Source of the DNA: Cylicocyclus nassatus
Taxonomy: Eukaryota > Nematoda > Chromadorea > Rhabditida > Strongylidae
Assembly: GCA_958299035.1 (NCBI GenBank)
Contig: CATQJL010000316.1
Coordinates: 41,218,025-41,282,024, forward strand
Reading direction: 5' to 3'
DNA length: 64,000 bases
Part shown: positions 33,061 through 46,527 of the stretch, in pieces
Layout: each line of letters opens with the position of its first letter
How positions within the stretch are numbered: the stretch's first letter is position 1
Made by a program: the position numbers and the translations under genes
The notes under the pieces: generated by a model
Told to the model about the DNA's origin: nothing
Seen by the model: only the letters and a program-made list of their open reading frames with translations
Databases searched by the model: none

Positions 33061-33854
33061 TTCACAGTTGACTCCCAATTTCTACAAATGGCTCTGGTTG
33101 ACTATTAACCTCGGCAGAGGATCCACTAACTACCATAGGCTTCAAGAAGCCTGAGTCCAACTTACATTTCAAACGACGAGTCGCAGAACTCATATGAGCG
33201 CACAATCGAATTCTCCGAATGGATCCGAGGAACATCTCGACATACGGCGTTGAGATTATCTTATCCAAGCATAGCCGCTACCCGTGATTGGGTCGACATA
33301 TCAGCTAGCATCCTTGTGCAGAGCAAGACGGTGTATGTACGTCTGACTAGACAGACACAGATATTCCGCCAAATAAGTCCATCTATGAAGTTGACTCAAC
33401 AGCAACTATGAAGTGAAGCAAGCATACTTCCATCTAGGAAGTCTTCATTGGGAAAAGCTGTAAGTCTGCAATGTCCCATATTGAATCGCTATGAAGCACT
33501 GATCGAAAGCGCTAATCGAGGCGAGAAACTGCTTCCTGCTTGAGGTGACATCTCTAATTGAGCCAGAAATCACATAAGACACGTCGGAAGTCTATGCATA
33601 AGAAGCAATTGTTCAAGGATATTCGTCACAAATACTTGCATCCTATTTTGGTAAGTATTGTCATTCCGACATGATCGTTCTATACAAACCAAAGGTGACC
33701 GCTATTCCTTCAATACAAACAAACCTCAAAAGGTATGAGAACGACTTCATGCCTACCCAACTTGTACACTCCAAGAATCAGCGTATCCTAGTTCCTATAC
33801 GAGCGATAACTCCTCTTTTCTTCTTAGTTGGAGACAGAGCAAAAACATTGCCTC
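33061..33854. other. No supported gene
   Basis: Degen­erate satellite sequence fades out to about 33130. Beyond that nothing is recognisable. Confidence 0.35.
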
Positions 33855-33973
33855 TCCTGAGCTGACGAAAGACCGGAATGGTCAAAACAGTGCCAAGCAC
33901 GCGCCTCACAGAAGCTCCGCCCCGCGTGCTTGGCACACAGCCAGCGTGTTGCGAAATTGCAAAACTCCACTTT
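33855..33973. repeat. Left module of the structured repeat
   Basis: These 119 bases look identical to 28879-28997, including the GCCAAGCACGCG/CGCGTGCTTGGC hairpin. The sequence departs exactly where the right module would begin. Confidence 0.7.
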
Positions 33974-36364
33974 CAGCTTTTTGGAATTGGCTATCTAAGA
34001 ATTTCAATGGACTAGACTGTGTTGAACCGAAAGCTTGTTCGCAGCATTTCCAATCGTTACTTCGAAATTGTTTTTTCTAATTCTGTTTTTGCAGGATATT
34101 AATCACACTAGAAACAGTAAATTACTTATTTTTCAAAGGCGCTTTAGGCCTTCATACTATTCTTTGATTACGGAGGTAAAAATAGAGAAACGAGACCGTC
34201 CTCGTTGCGACAATTTCGAGTGGAGTCAAAAGTCAAAAAATTATGCAATCAGTATATATTAACGAATGGTAAGAGTGCAATTTCCAGATTATTAGCCACA
34301 CCTTCCTAGACAAGTGAGTAGGGAGAGCGCGGAGGTGGTCGGGTTGCATGAGAGGCGTGCCCGGCCATCACGCCAAAAAAAAATCGTACTCATCAATGAG
34401 CGGTTAGGTATGAATGCAAGGCAGGGAGTGAGAGTTTTCTGGGTGCATTTGGGTTCACACTCTGTCGACTGCTGCTCTGCCGGTGGTTCTGACGCTGACG
34501 ATACGTTTGTTTACGTAGCGGAGCACTTGGCACTGTGTCAGAAATGGCGCCTGAGATTGTTTACGCGGTTCAGCATGACTATTTTTGGAGCCGTTTTGAT
34601 GCTGCGGTCAATTTGTTTACGCAATGAGACACTTGGCACTTCGTCAGGTCGGCGGTTTTGGATGCTTGTGATTTGCAATTGGGACTGTTTATAGAGATAA
34701 ACAAACGCCTCGAAATGTTTTTAATACAGAATTTCTTCCTCTTACCAGTTGCTGTATTAATCGTGTGATTTGTTGAGAGAGTGCTCTGATTATCGCCGGG
34801 ATGTACAACACTTTGTTCAAAAGGTCCAGCTTTCGCTACTTTTCGAATTTTTTGTCTGAAACTTTTGGGAAAGTTTCAATAACCGGCTAGAGCGAGCCTT
34901 TTGCCAGCTAAAAAATTTTTTCCTCTTTTCTAAGCTCCTTTTTGGAACTTTGCTAAATAACTTCCCAAAGGTCTCGAGTTTGCAAAACTCGCATAACCTG
35001 TTGCAACAAACACTGCTAAGTCTTCGGAATAGAGGTTTTAACACATTACTGCTACTGCTAACCTTACAAAGTAATGATGATTTCCGCTTCAAATTGTGAA
35101 GATTTCGAAACTTAGGATATCATGTGCACAGTGAAGTTGGGAAATTGTCGTTTTGTTTTCGCTTGTCTCGTCATGATATGAAAAGACAACTATTAAAAAA
35201 GGAGAACTTACGTGATACTTGCTTACCACTTCGTGTTTTACGAGCTTAAAGTACGCCGCGTGAAATTAAGTTGCTCTACAAATTTAATTTTAGGAATTCT
35301 GAAACACAAGCCTTATGGCTGCAAAAAATTGGTTCAAATGGCAAAAAGTTGCCTGCTATCAAACCTTCTCCTAAAGTCTCACATGAAAATTTTGAAAATT
35401 AGCGAAAGACATGGTAAAAATCAAGGGCTGTAAATTCCAACGATTATCTCAGCAATCTCGCAATGAATCACATTGCGGTTACAGCAGCTGGAAAAACGAA
35501 AAAATTCTGTTTGGACACAAGTTGCAATGTTTATTCAACTTTATTCTATAATGGATTGGATCTGACAATACTTTCGCAATTTGTCAAAATACTGGAACGA
35601 AAACGAGTCTTTTCTTTGCAAAGTTTTTGCAAAGGTTCGTTATTTGTACAAATCTTATACCAACTTTTTAAGACATTGGACTTGAAGGGCTTTTCAAATT
35701 GTTTCTAAAAGAGGCGAATTTGTTACATAAGCCAGAAATGGTAAGAGTCTAGGGAAGAAAGTGAAATATATTCACAAGGGTCTTTGCATAGTAGATATCC
35801 TATTTTGCAACAATTTCCAAAACATCTGAAAACCTGGCTCAGAGAACATTTGTGAACGACTTCAGGATGATCTTTATGGAATATAAAAAATTTGGTGGAG
35901 CTCCAAGCTGATGCTTTTGTTGCAAGAAAATTCTATCAAACTACTCTAGAAACTCGGTTAAACATTGTCTCTACCCCTGTTGTCTAAGCATCGTACACGA
36001 CTCGTAATTAAAATTTGCGTTACTGTCATAGTAGTTCAGCTGCAACTACTATTAAAGTGGAGGGAAAACCAAGTTTCAAGAGCATGCAGAAGTCTTCAAC
36101 AGGAACTTTGAGAGAGCTTCAACTGAAGTGTGAGGAAAAGAGCTGCTTTGCATGGATAGTTATTCTTGAATAGTTGCACAAAATTGTTCACACAAAGCAG
36201 CCATTTTGTAATCTTCCAAAGATCTGATACGTTCGTTTTCTTGAAGGTGTGAGCGCACAACGACCAAGATGGGAGAATAATTTGTGCTAAAGTTGACACT
36301 ATGAGAATATCTGTGCCATAACCTAGCCTCATGTTATCTACCCTATTTACTGCTACCGATACGA
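33974..36364. other. No supported gene
   Basis: Several frames of 70-126 codons occur on both strands, but I see no family motif and no coherent exon chain. Confidence 0.35.
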
Positions 36365-37692
36365 AGGGACACCTAGGCATTACAAATTATATGCCTCTTC
36401 ACTTGCTAGCGATCCATAGGGTCACTCAGGCTACAAATTATCTACTCTACGCGCTTGCTAGCTATCAGCAGTGTCACCTGGATGCTACACAATATCTGCC
36501 CCATGCTAGCGATCCATAGGGTCACTCAGGCTACAAATTATCTGCCCTACCCTCCTGCTAGCTATATGTAAGGAATCTAGGCGCTCCAAAATAACTGCTC
36601 CCACTTGCTAGCGATCCGTAGGGTCACTCAGGCTACAAATTATCTACCCTATCCGCTTGCTAGCTATCAGTAGTGTCACCTGGGTGCTACACAATATCTG
36701 CCCCATGCTAACGATCCGTAGGGTCACTGGACACCAAAAGTTATCTACTCCCACTTGCTAGCGATCCGTAGGGTTACTCAGGCTACAAATTATCTGCCCT
36801 ACCCTCCTGCTAGCTATATGTAAGGAATCTAGGCGCTCCAAAATAACTGCTCCCACTTGCTAGCGATCCGTAGGGTCACTCAGGCTACAAATTATCTACC
36901 CTATCCGCTTGCTAGCTATCAGTAGTGTCACCTGGGTGCTACACAATATCTGCCCCATGCTAACGATCCGTAGGGTCACTGGACACCAAAAGTTATCTAC
37001 TCCCACTTGCTAGCGATCCGTAGGGTTACTCAGGCTACAAATTATCTACCCTATCCGCTTGCTAGCTATCGGTAGTATCACCTGGGTGCTACACAAAATC
37101 CCATATTAGGGAACGTAGGGTCACTGGGCATCAAAAATTATCTGCCCACACTGCTAGAGATCCGGAGGGTCACTGAGTGCTACAAAATATCGGCTTCCAC
37201 TTGCTAGCGATCGGGTCACTCAGGCTACAAATTATCTGCCTACTCCCCTGCTAGCTATATGTAAAGAATCTAGGCTCTCCTAAATATCTACAAAATATCT
37301 GCTCCCACTTGCTAGCAACACGTAGGGACACTGCACACCACAAATTATCTGCCCTACCCACCTGCTAGCGACATGTAAGGAATTTGGGCACTACAAATTA
37401 TTTGCTCTCATTTGATGGTGACCCTTAAGGAATCTGGGCACTACATATCATCTATTTTACCCACCTGCTAACGACCCTTAGAGTCACGGGCGCTACAACT
37501 TACCTGCCCCCACTTGCTGGCGGCCCGTAGAGTTACACAAGCTACAAATTATCTGCCCTACCCACCTGCTAGCGACATGTGAGGAAACTGGGCACAACAA
37601 ATTATTTGCCCTTCTCAGTGGCGACCTGTAGGATCACCTAGGCGCTAGAACTTATCTGCCATACTCACTTGCTAGCGACCCATAGGGTGGCT
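36365..37692. repeat. Satellite: roughly 50-bp monomers in a 252-bp higher-order repeat
   Basis: GCTAGC recurs about every 48-52 bases, each followed by GATCCGTAGGGTCAC, TATCAGTAGTGTCACC or a related form and then CTACAAATTATCTGCCC. A block of five monomers repeats almost exactly 252 bases apart (36607 and 36859). Monomers diverge toward the right end. A single monomer reappears at 39412-39442, beyond the palindromic element. Confidence 0.85.
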
Positions 37693-37901
37693 ATCTGCAG
37701 AGGAAGCATGGTAATTGAAAAATTTTCCCATGATCTCGCATGATTGTGGCAGAGCTTCCGAAATGGTAGGGCTTTCTGAATGATTTGTGAAGTTTATCGC
37801 TACTCGAGTAGTCCCCTTTATAAAATGTTTTTTACAAATATATTTTCAGAAAAGAAGCAATGTATGTGTGGAAATAATTGTAATCACTAATAAACCTGAT
37901 A

Positions 37902-39393
37902 CAGTGCTGGACAAAATCATAGTTCCACTTTAAAAAATGCCATAACTCACTTTGTTCTCAATAAAATATTCCAAAATTTTGTACAGTCGTGTGTTTACCA
38001 GCTTAATATAGTCATCAAACGGTCTCGTTTTCGTATGGTTATTCAAGAAAATAGTCAAAATTTTTGAAAAAAAGCAGGCTTGAAGGCTGGTCAAAATTAC
38101 AAGTCCATCTGAAATTTATTGATTGAAACACTTCTTAGCTTCCGAATTTTTAGGTGTGTACACATTCAAAAGTGTGGAACAGTTGCCTTAGTCAAGCTGT
38201 GGCACACCTCCAAAAAACTGATTATCTCCTTTTTTGCCTTGAAAATACTTTCACACGTATTTTGCTCTAGAAATCTGCGTTGAGCAAGAAATTCTGCAGT
38301 TTCTCAGCTGGATCGGAAGCGACAGGTTTCATCTCCCTTCTAGATGCTTTTCGACGTGATCACTGGGGAAAAAATCTGACTTTTTGCTGCTGAATCAAAT
38401 CCGACATCGACTTATTCGGGAGCCTAAGCCTCAGTTTCTGCCTTAAAACCCTTTATGCGTTATCATTATAACCTCACAATATTGTAAAAGCATTTTTTAC
38501 ACAAAAGAAAAGTGTACGCCATACTCACAATTTATCACAAGCCTCCCCTTCGTTTCTTTTTCGGAACTCGAGTTGTGCAGCGTAATGATGGTGTTACTCA
38601 CTTTCAAAATAGCTTGCCAAGTGCTACCTCACTTAGATTTTTGACAGTGATTTATTTACAGGATAGCGGATACAGCTTGTATTGTACGCTAGCACAAGAT
38701 TCTCCTGAAAAATTTGATCGAAGCCACAGTTAGCTTTGGTGCTTCTCGCTTCCAATTTCTGCAGGGTGATTTTAGTAACTATACTTGAGTGCTAGGATCT
38801 CCACAAAGTTGTAACCATGAAATACAGACTCCTCTTCGTAGAAACGATGCCTTTACCTTAGTTAATGCTTCTGAGGATATCTCAAATGAAGTTTGAAGGC
38901 AGAAATTTGAGCTCAGGATTGCAGTAATGTCGATGTCGGATTTGTGTCGGTAGTAAAAAGTCAGACTTTTTCCTCAATGCTCACGTCAAAAAGCATCCAG
39001 AAGGTGGAGAAACCTCGTCGCTTCCAATCCAGCTGAGAAACAGAATTTCTTACTCAACGCAGGTTTTTAGAGCGAAACGTGTGAAAGCATTTTCTGGGCA
39101 AAAAAGCAGATAATCAATCCTTTTGGAGGTGTGACACAACTTGACTAAAGCAAATGTCCACTTTTGAGTGTGTACATACCTAAAAAGAGTTCGAAAGCTA
39201 AAAAGTGCTTTAATCAGTAAAAACTCCAGGTGGACCTATAATTCTGCTTTTTTCAAAATTTTTGATTTTTTTCTTGAGTAACCATACGAAAACGAGACCC
39301 GTTTTGATGACTGATAGTAGGCTGGTAAATATTGACAACAGAGTGAGTTATGGCATTTTTTAGTATGAACCTACAATATTTTGTCCGGCACTG
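37902..39393. mobile_element. Palindromic Tc1/mariner-like element, about 500-bp arms
   Basis: The ends are CAGTGCTGGACAAAAT and the complement of CAGTGCCGGACAAAAT, flanked by TA (37900-37901, 39394-39395). The ends match Tc1-type termini. The arms (to about 38412 and from about 38930) are imperfect inverted copies over some 500 bases. The 500-bp spacer has no transposase. The element stands between the satellite block and a single leftover monomer. Confidence 0.75.
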
Positions 39394-39404
39394 TATTATA
39401 GTTG

Positions 39405-39442
39405 CTCCGACCCACTTGCTAGCGACCCGTAGGGTCGCTAGT
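39405..39442. repeat. Isolated satellite monomer
   Basis: CCACTTGCTAGCGACCCGTA matches the satellite at 36365-37692 and sits 12 bases after the palindromic element. Confidence 0.6.
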
Positions 39443-39658
39443 AGAATCTAAAACAAATCTTGGCAAGTTTCAGAACACACTCTTTCTGAGTAGATTTGTA
39501 CTGATCGAGCTTGTCTACGAATATTCATGGTTGAGGAAATTGTTACAACATTAATTGTGCGGGTTTGCGCTATTCTCTCGAAGATCAGAACTTTTTATAG
39601 AATACCTCCATCGGCACGAACTTTGCATAGCTAGAAAGTGGAGGTTCCTAAAATTCAA

Positions 39659-39881
39659 GTACCCTAATTTCACGCGTACAAGGCGACCTTTTTCGATTTT
39701 TCAAACAAGCCGCTCAACCGCTTCAACCTGTTTCGGAAAGCGAACCTTGAACCGTTCAGTTCTCTCAGGCAATACGAAGCCCGGTATAGGGTTCTTTGGT
39801 GGCGAAGTGTTGTGGCGTGTTTGAGCTGGCGGATTTTGGAAGAAAATACCCCGCGCCCTGTACGCGTGAAATTAGGGTACT
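39659..39881. mobile_element. MITE with GTACCCTAATTTCACGCGTA ends
   Basis: GTACCCTAATTTCACGCGTA (39659 on) is mirrored by TACGCGTGAAATTAGGGTAC (to 39880), followed inward by AAGGCG and its complement. The 89-codon plus frame across it is not a gene. Confidence 0.65.
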
Positions 39882-40021
39882 AACAGTAAGTATGTATTCT
39901 GTATTTTTTTTTTATTTCTGTTATTCTATTTTGTAAGTATTCTGGCTTTCTCTGCATGGTCTCCAGATTTATGATGGGCTTGCTCAAATTCACCAAAGCT
40001 TCAATGACCTCACTCCCTCTC

Positions 40022-40297
40022 CAGGGCTCGGCACGAGGTGGCTAGATGAAAATGGAAAAAACGAAGTCCCCCTTGACTTTTGGGAATTTTTACGAAGTCC
40101 CCTTTGACCCTGAACCAAATTTCTTCTAAAGACCTGAAAAATTCCCGAAAATCCCCCAAAAACGAAACGTCGACTAAAAAAAAAGGTCGCCGTCGTCAAT
40201 TTTCCGTATGTCTTCGCTCACAAAAACGAAACCCCCTTTGCTTTTCGTCCCAAAAACGATATCCAGCTTGCTTGTAAGCCACCTGTGCCGAGCCCTG
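40022..40297. mobile_element. hAT-like MITE with 8-bp target duplication
   Basis: The ends are CAGGGCTCGGCACGAGGTGG and the complement of CAGGGCTCGGCACAGGTGGC, flanked by TCCCTCTC on both sides (40014-40021, 40298-40305). It belongs to the same family as the 814-bp element at 15097-15910 and has lost most of the interior. Confidence 0.85.
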
Positions 40298-42192
40298 TCC
40301 CTCTCATCTTATCTCTGCTGTCAGAACTTAGTAGAGAACCTTCGAGGTACCTCTAAATGTACAAGGTTTACTGTTTATTGGTAGCAATATTATTGAGGTA
40401 GAAGGAAGTTACGTTTGAGAATACGGCAAGCAAACTTTCGGTTCAACCCAAAATATATTTGGTTCCCTTTCAGGTAAAACTGCCTTTTACATAGACACAT
40501 CGTTGACGATGCCTTTGTTGATGAAGATCCACTAGTTTCAATGCATATTGTATCAACGAAGTTTGTGTTCGGAGCAGCCCAGCCCACACCAATGTTTACG
40601 AAGGATGCGCCCCGGGCGCCCAAAGAAATCTGAGGACGTATCGGTTTACGAGTTCCCACGCTCGTTATTTACATCTAATGGTCAGCGCTTTGTCAATCAA
40701 TACTCTCTCGACCGTCAAACGCTGCGGTTCTAAATGCCCATATCAGAATAGAAAATTCTTTAGAACTCTAATTACTCAAAGGGCCTGATCAAATATCCAC
40801 TACCGAGGTAAAATATGTCGCTGCTTAGTCTAAGCAGCTTTACTATGTCTTCCTTCTTATGTGATGTGGCGTATATACAAGGAGAGGTGTAACGTGGCTT
40901 ATTGAACGTTCTAGTTTAAAATGACCGTGCTTCAAAATTTGCGATCTGAGGGTTTTGTCTTATCATCTTCTATCGCCACGATATGCCAGCTTATCTCATT
41001 TTGAACGAAATGCGCTGATGACTGCTTCTTCTATCTTCGTACTCGATCAAATCAACGATTTGTTGAAAATAGAGAAGATTATGAGAATAAGCTTACTTTC
41101 TCAATAGTTTTCTCAACAGTTCTCAATTTTTTGATGCGAGACATATTTTATTACAATCCAATATATAAGAAAGCGATTGAGCACATTCCTGAATTTAAAG
41201 GTGATTATCAGTGGCGGTCCCAATTTCTGTGCGGGGGAAGGGGGGGGGACAAAAAATTTTCAAGTGAAGGTGCGCGGCCTCAGCCACACCGAAAAAATTT
41301 TGTGAGTGCTTTCCCAAATTTTTGCGGACCTCTAACCCTTGAAATCTAGGAAAAGGGAAAGAATTTTCACGAGTAATCTAGATTTTCAAAAAATTTTAAA
41401 AATTATTCTGATTATTTAGAAGGATAAACAGGTCACCACATTTCTATAACCCATGTAGGTAATTTTTCAGAAATTTCGCGACGGAATTTTTGGATTAAAG
41501 GCTTGGCTTTAACCATGGGCTTAAAAAAATTTTTGAACAACTCCCAACTTCTTGATGGGTCCCGAAATTTTCGGTCAGCCCAAGAAGAAAATTTTTACAG
41601 GACAGATTTGGTTATTCATCAAGATTCTAGAAAAGTTAGTTTTACCTAGTGATCCGGCACAGTTTCACAATTTATTAGGAAGTACTGGATTTCGCGACCG
41701 CATTCTCAGGGCAGGGATATCCACTAGTTCTTATCCTTTCTATACAGTGGATCAAGTAGAACATTTTTTCTGGGTGTGGTGAGACGGAGTGCTGAGGCTG
41801 TCGAAATAATCGCTCACTTTTTCCCACGTCTTAAGGCATTCGCAGTGCAGATTGCAAAAACAAGTTCTACCAGCAGAATAAAGTGCTGTCACGTGACCAG
41901 CTTTTTGGAGAAGATAATTTTATTTGGTACTAGGAAGTAGTAACGAGGAGTGTTTTCACAGAGTCATGCGCGTTGTTTGCGTAAAGTGTTGCGATGAGAG
42001 AATTGCGCTGGCTGGGCTCGCGTTCCAGCAGTTCTTCGACGACGAACAGCAGCAGCCGCACTTATGTTGCCGCCGCCGCCAATCGATCCACGCACCGCCC
42101 TACATCCGAGCGGCGAAACACCCGAGCGTGGAACCAGCGGCTGTATGATCGTCTCCCAATAGCTTTTTGCCATATTCGATGCTAAATCTCCT
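40298..42192. other. No gene I can support
   Basis: The minus frame 40659-40390 reads like coding sequence (GASFVNIGVGWAAPN) and has a CAG acceptor-like site at its 5' side, but no partner exons or family match. A G-rich tract lies at 41233-41250. The Ser-rich frame near 41994 lies in locally GC-rich sequence. Confidence 0.3.
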
Positions 42193-42260
42193 CCAAATCT
42201 TGGAAATTCGTAGCCGTTCGAGCCATTTGCACTTAGCCGTTCGAGCCATTTGCACTGAAA
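42193..42260. repeat. Tandem duplication of about 28 bp
   Basis: TAGCCGTTCGAGCCATTTGC occurs twice in a row (about 42210 and 42236). Confidence 0.6.
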
Positions 42261-45038
42261 CCAGCTGAATGCGCTCTATCTCGTCGTTTTGAAAAGAGAA
42301 CTCCATAAATTGCTTCTCTATCGGTACAATTTTCGCAAATGTGCAAGTAACAATTTTTCCACCTCCAGTCTGTAAAGCAACTCTTTGATTGCAAGGATTG
42401 ATTTATTTCTTCTTTTTTTCACGAACGTTAAGCTTCACCTCCGTCTATAAAATTGATTCTTTTTTCTTCACTTTTATTTTCGGCAGTTTTATATTTCCTT
42501 CCAGCTCAGCCTAGAGCCTTTCATTTTCTCGCTCACATTCGTACTGGAACAATGCGACCTCAGTTTTTCGCAGGCAAAAATTCAACTAAAGGATCTCCAA
42601 GAAATATCAGGAGCAATTATTTCAATACATGCACGTGGTTGGAATCATTGTTACTGGTCCGATTTCCCGTCATTAAATCATTCAGAATCGAAAACACTGC
42701 GCGCACATGTACCCTACAACTTAGAACATGTTCATCGCCTTATTTTAGTTCTCAACGTTTCGAAAGAAAATAAGTCCGAGCGCGTAACAATGTCTGCAAA
42801 GCGTTCTCGAGTCTCCTAGTCTCAGAGTGGACGATAATTTGCAACTCGAGCTCTTTTTGTGAAAGTCGTTTTTTCGCTCGTTTTTCTTGTAGAAAAGAAG
42901 TCGTCGCGTTCCAAGGTGGAAACGACTCATTTGCAAAATGGCATTGTGACACGCATCACATCACCAGTGACGCCATTCTTTCTTTACTCAGAAAAAGCAA
43001 ACTGAAGCCTTGAAGCTGAATTTCTCCGTATGGCCTGCTGCGTTTGGAACGAATGAATATGATGCAACAGTAAAAGATAGACTGCGAAGTTGCAGATTTA
43101 CTGACCTGGGTCACACATGCAAACTGTCAAACAAACAACAGTTCAATCATTATGAGAATTGTCTGCGGTTTTCAATGCGTTTTCACGTGAAATTTTTGCA
43201 TCGAACAACTCGTGATTCGCTTTGGCGAACGCTTATGATCGATAGAGGCAAATATACAAGAGATAAGATTAGACGACGTGGAAACTTCCACTTTCGTCGC
43301 TCTCCTGTCCTCAAAAGTAATGGCTATCGATCGCTCCATATCTGAACAATTCGAAACTAGTCCTGCATCGATCGATAGTCATCGAACCAGTCGACGACTA
43401 TCGATCTGATGACTTATCTGACCTCTGCACTCTCTCGCTGCACAACATCACTGTCGACGCTATCGATCGCTCTTCGCTCGACGAGATCTTTTTACCCATC
43501 CCCATCCTTCATAGGGCCTCTGGTCTAGTCTCGTATTTGTGTTTCGTTTGCCTGGTATCGTACAATCCTTTTTTTGCGCTCTAGAAAGCAAACATATCAA
43601 TTTCATTCAATAGAATTCCCTCCGAATCTGTAAGTAGTAAGTGACAATATTCTGCAAATTCTGAGTTAATCGATGCAATTTTGTTTTTTGTTTTTGGCGC
43701 CGAGCACTTCTAATCGACACGACGCCATATTTCAATGTTCATAAAATTAATCTGGCAATAGCAAATGGCTAATTTTGGTTGAATTTCTTATGTCTATAGC
43801 TCGTGCAGACCAAATATACAATATGGAGAGCTAATCACGTTACCTGATTGATTCTGATTTACTATTCTTCATTTAGTTGTTTTGGTTTCCCAGAAAATTA
43901 TTTGCTCAATTTGTTGACGTGCATTCGTTCGACAGGAGTATCTTAATAGCTTCTGGGAATTAAACATTCCTGTTTTTATGTTTGGTATTTAATCTGATCT
44001 CTTCCTGCACCAGCAGTGTTTTTCTATGCGAAGAAACGAAGTGTATCGTCGCGGACATAACCCTTTATCGCATTCGTCCCTGCTAGGCAGTTCGACTGCC
44101 TAAATTCTAAAACTAAAACCTCTGCATGGGAAAGCCACCGAAATCTAAGAAGATTTAAATCCAGGCAGTAGTCTGCAGTGATTAGCAGTATGGATTTCTT
44201 TGTGATGCTATTGAACGGAAATTTTCCCGGATACACATAGCTTAGGATCCCGCTCCCATGGCATATTGCCCAGCGAGCCAACTGTTCTACATTCTCTCAT
44301 CACATGATTTGCACACGTACAAGAAATCGATGGGATCGTCGTTTTCTCTTTGGAGGAGTACACAACGACAACGCTCTGCGATCTTGATTATCAGGTCGAT
44401 AAAATCGTTTTGTTTCTTGCATATTGCAGCGCTATCTCTCTTTACTTAGCTGTTAGCGCAATTTTTGGTCGTATGTTTGGCCTTAGCATGTCGGCTGCAA
44501 GGGCTTTTTTCTGCATGACTGCAAACAGTACGTGGTTGTTGATGAAAATTTCTGGATTGCAGAGGAGACGCGGTTGTGCACAGCACAAGATCAGTATTGA
44601 TCTCATTGTTGATAGAAGGATGGTACGAAATCTTATATTTGTAAAAAATTCGTAATGGACTGCCGTCTTAGTACTTACTATAGAAAATCAGCAAGGGAGA
44701 GCTTGATCTTATCCGCACGCTTGTTTAGAGTGGAGTTATTCCGACCTGTATATTGTGCAATGCACACAAAATCAGTATTGCTTGCGTCATCCAGCATGTT
44801 GTGAGCGTTAGAGATGAATTCCAAGAAAAGGTCTTTCACACGTCTTTTCCATGGTTTTCCTTCTTTTCAAATACCAAAGAAGCATTCAGTGAAGATTATA
44901 ATGAGCATGTATTGAAAACCAGTCGCATTCACGATGAGTGCGCGCAATATAGTATTCGCAAATTGAGAAGCAAGATGACTAGGCTGTCTGTACTGTCTCT
45001 ACTTGCAGAATTTTGAGTTCCGGATGTCTTTCATCATA
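42261..45038. other. No gene I can support
   Basis: A possible exon with a hydrophobic stretch (44397-44528, plus: ATCAG acceptor and GTACGT donor, with KIVLFLAYCSAISLYLAVSA) cannot be linked to others. The stretch 43320-43470 is rich in ATCGAT. Confidence 0.3.
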
Positions 45039-45124
45039 GGCATGCGCCATACTTGATCCGCTTCGTCATTGGTCAATTCAGTGAACTGACCAATAGTGAA
45101 GTGGATCAGCAATGGCGCGTGCCA
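45039..45124. mobile_element. Short hairpin MITE, GGCATGCGCCAT ends
   Basis: GGCATGCGCCATACTTGATC is mirrored by GATCAGCAATGGCGCGTGCC; the middle (ATTGGTCAATTCAGTGAACT) is itself nearly palindromic. A longer relative lies at 48243-48398. Confidence 0.6.
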
Positions 45125-45239
45125 TATAATTCATTCAGAGACTTTAGACCAAACTCTGTGCGAAGATTGAAACCTGAGCATCACGTCATTTTGAAGGTCT
45201 TACCCAAGTGAAAGAAAGAACGCAGAGAACGTGAATATA

Positions 45240-45977
45240 CAGGGTGTCCCAAAAAATGTACCGAACTTTTGATCTTTAGTAACTTCCCTATATGGAAAGC
45301 TTTCGCGGATCTTTAAGTGTAATACGGTAGAGCTAGGTTCAACTTAGATTTACAGTATAGAGCAAATCACCGACTTCTCTTAGTTACTGTAGGATCACGG
45401 TAGGAATCTGGACTAATTTTAAGCTTACGACAGGGGAGAACTGCCTCTAAAAAATGCCAAAAAAAACCGAAGGAGTTAATCTGAGGTTTTCGGGGATGCT
45501 GAATCTAATTACAAAGTTTCCCGCTACCGTACTCCTCATCTTCCTACGATATGGGCACTGTAACGCTTTGGCTAACGCGAAGGCTTTTGACGACGTGTTT
45601 GTAATTGCAACGTTGATTTAGTAGATTTTGGAAAACAAGAAAAAATTTAGCGTTACAGTGCGCATACCGTAAGAAGATGAGGAGTACGGTAGCGGGAAAC
45701 TTTGTGATTAGATTCAGCATCCCCAAAAACCTCACTTTAACGTCCTTCGATTTCTTGGAATTTTTTCAAGAGCAGTTCTCGCCTATCAGAAGCTTCAAAT
45801 TAGCTCAAATTCCTACCGTAATCCTACACTGACTGAAAGAAATCGGTGATTCGCCCTATACTGTAAATCTAAGTTGAGCCCAGCTCTACCGTATCACACT
45901 CAAAGATCCGCGAAAGCTTTCCATATAGGGAAGTTATTGAAGATCAAACGTTCGATACATTTTTTTGGGACACCCTG
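45240..45977. mobile_element. Palindromic mariner-like element
   Basis: CAGGGTGTCCCAAAAAA and its complement form the ends, flanked by TA (45238-45239, 45978-45979). Inverted similarity runs nearly the whole length, with arms of about 340 bases and a short loop near 45590-45650. There is no transposase. The termini match mariner-family repeats. Confidence 0.75.
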
Positions 45978-46527
45978 TATAATATCAGCCGCTCTGCGCC
46001 GCTAGGCGGCAATGAAACGGTAACTGCGAAAGAATCAAACTGAAGCGGTCAGTAAGGGGGTTGATGGAGATTTTTTCATTTGATATAAACATGCCAACTC
46101 TGGCACTTTTTAGCTTGCGAGAGAGTTTATTGCAAAAAAAGTCAACAGATCGACATGCCAGCCAGTACTATTCTATAGTAAAGAACTCGGAAAATCAATA
46201 AATTGGTGAGACCAATCAGTAAATTTTTGCCAGAAATAGCTTATTTACATACGCCTTGCTCGGTATCTATGTATGCGAGTTTTGGCAATCCCTTAATTCT
46301 TTCTATCATTTCAGGCTTCCAAAAAAGTCTATAAATACTTTCTACAGTCTGTCCCAAACAAAATCAGACAGACGGCTAGCGTAATTTTGAGCAAGGAATG
46401 CCTTTTTACGAAATGGCCATCTAAGGTGAAATATGTACATGTTGCTTGATTCAGTGATTAAATTAATTTTAAAACTGCAATTCTCATCTGCGAAATGCTT
46501 TTTTTATACAAAAGTTTGACTGTGTTA

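Noticed and set aside
31970..37692. CRISPR-like regular repeats
   Set aside because: Repeats are contiguous satellites with no unique spacers, in a eukaryotic context.
40390..40659. Minus frame with GARGASFVNIGVGWAAPN
   Set aside because: It reads like coding sequence, but there is no partner exon, no family I recognise and no clear start.
44350..44655. Plus frame with a hydrophobic stretch and plausible splice sites
   Set aside because: I could not extend it in phase to neighbouring exons. One isolated hydrophobic frame is weak evidence.
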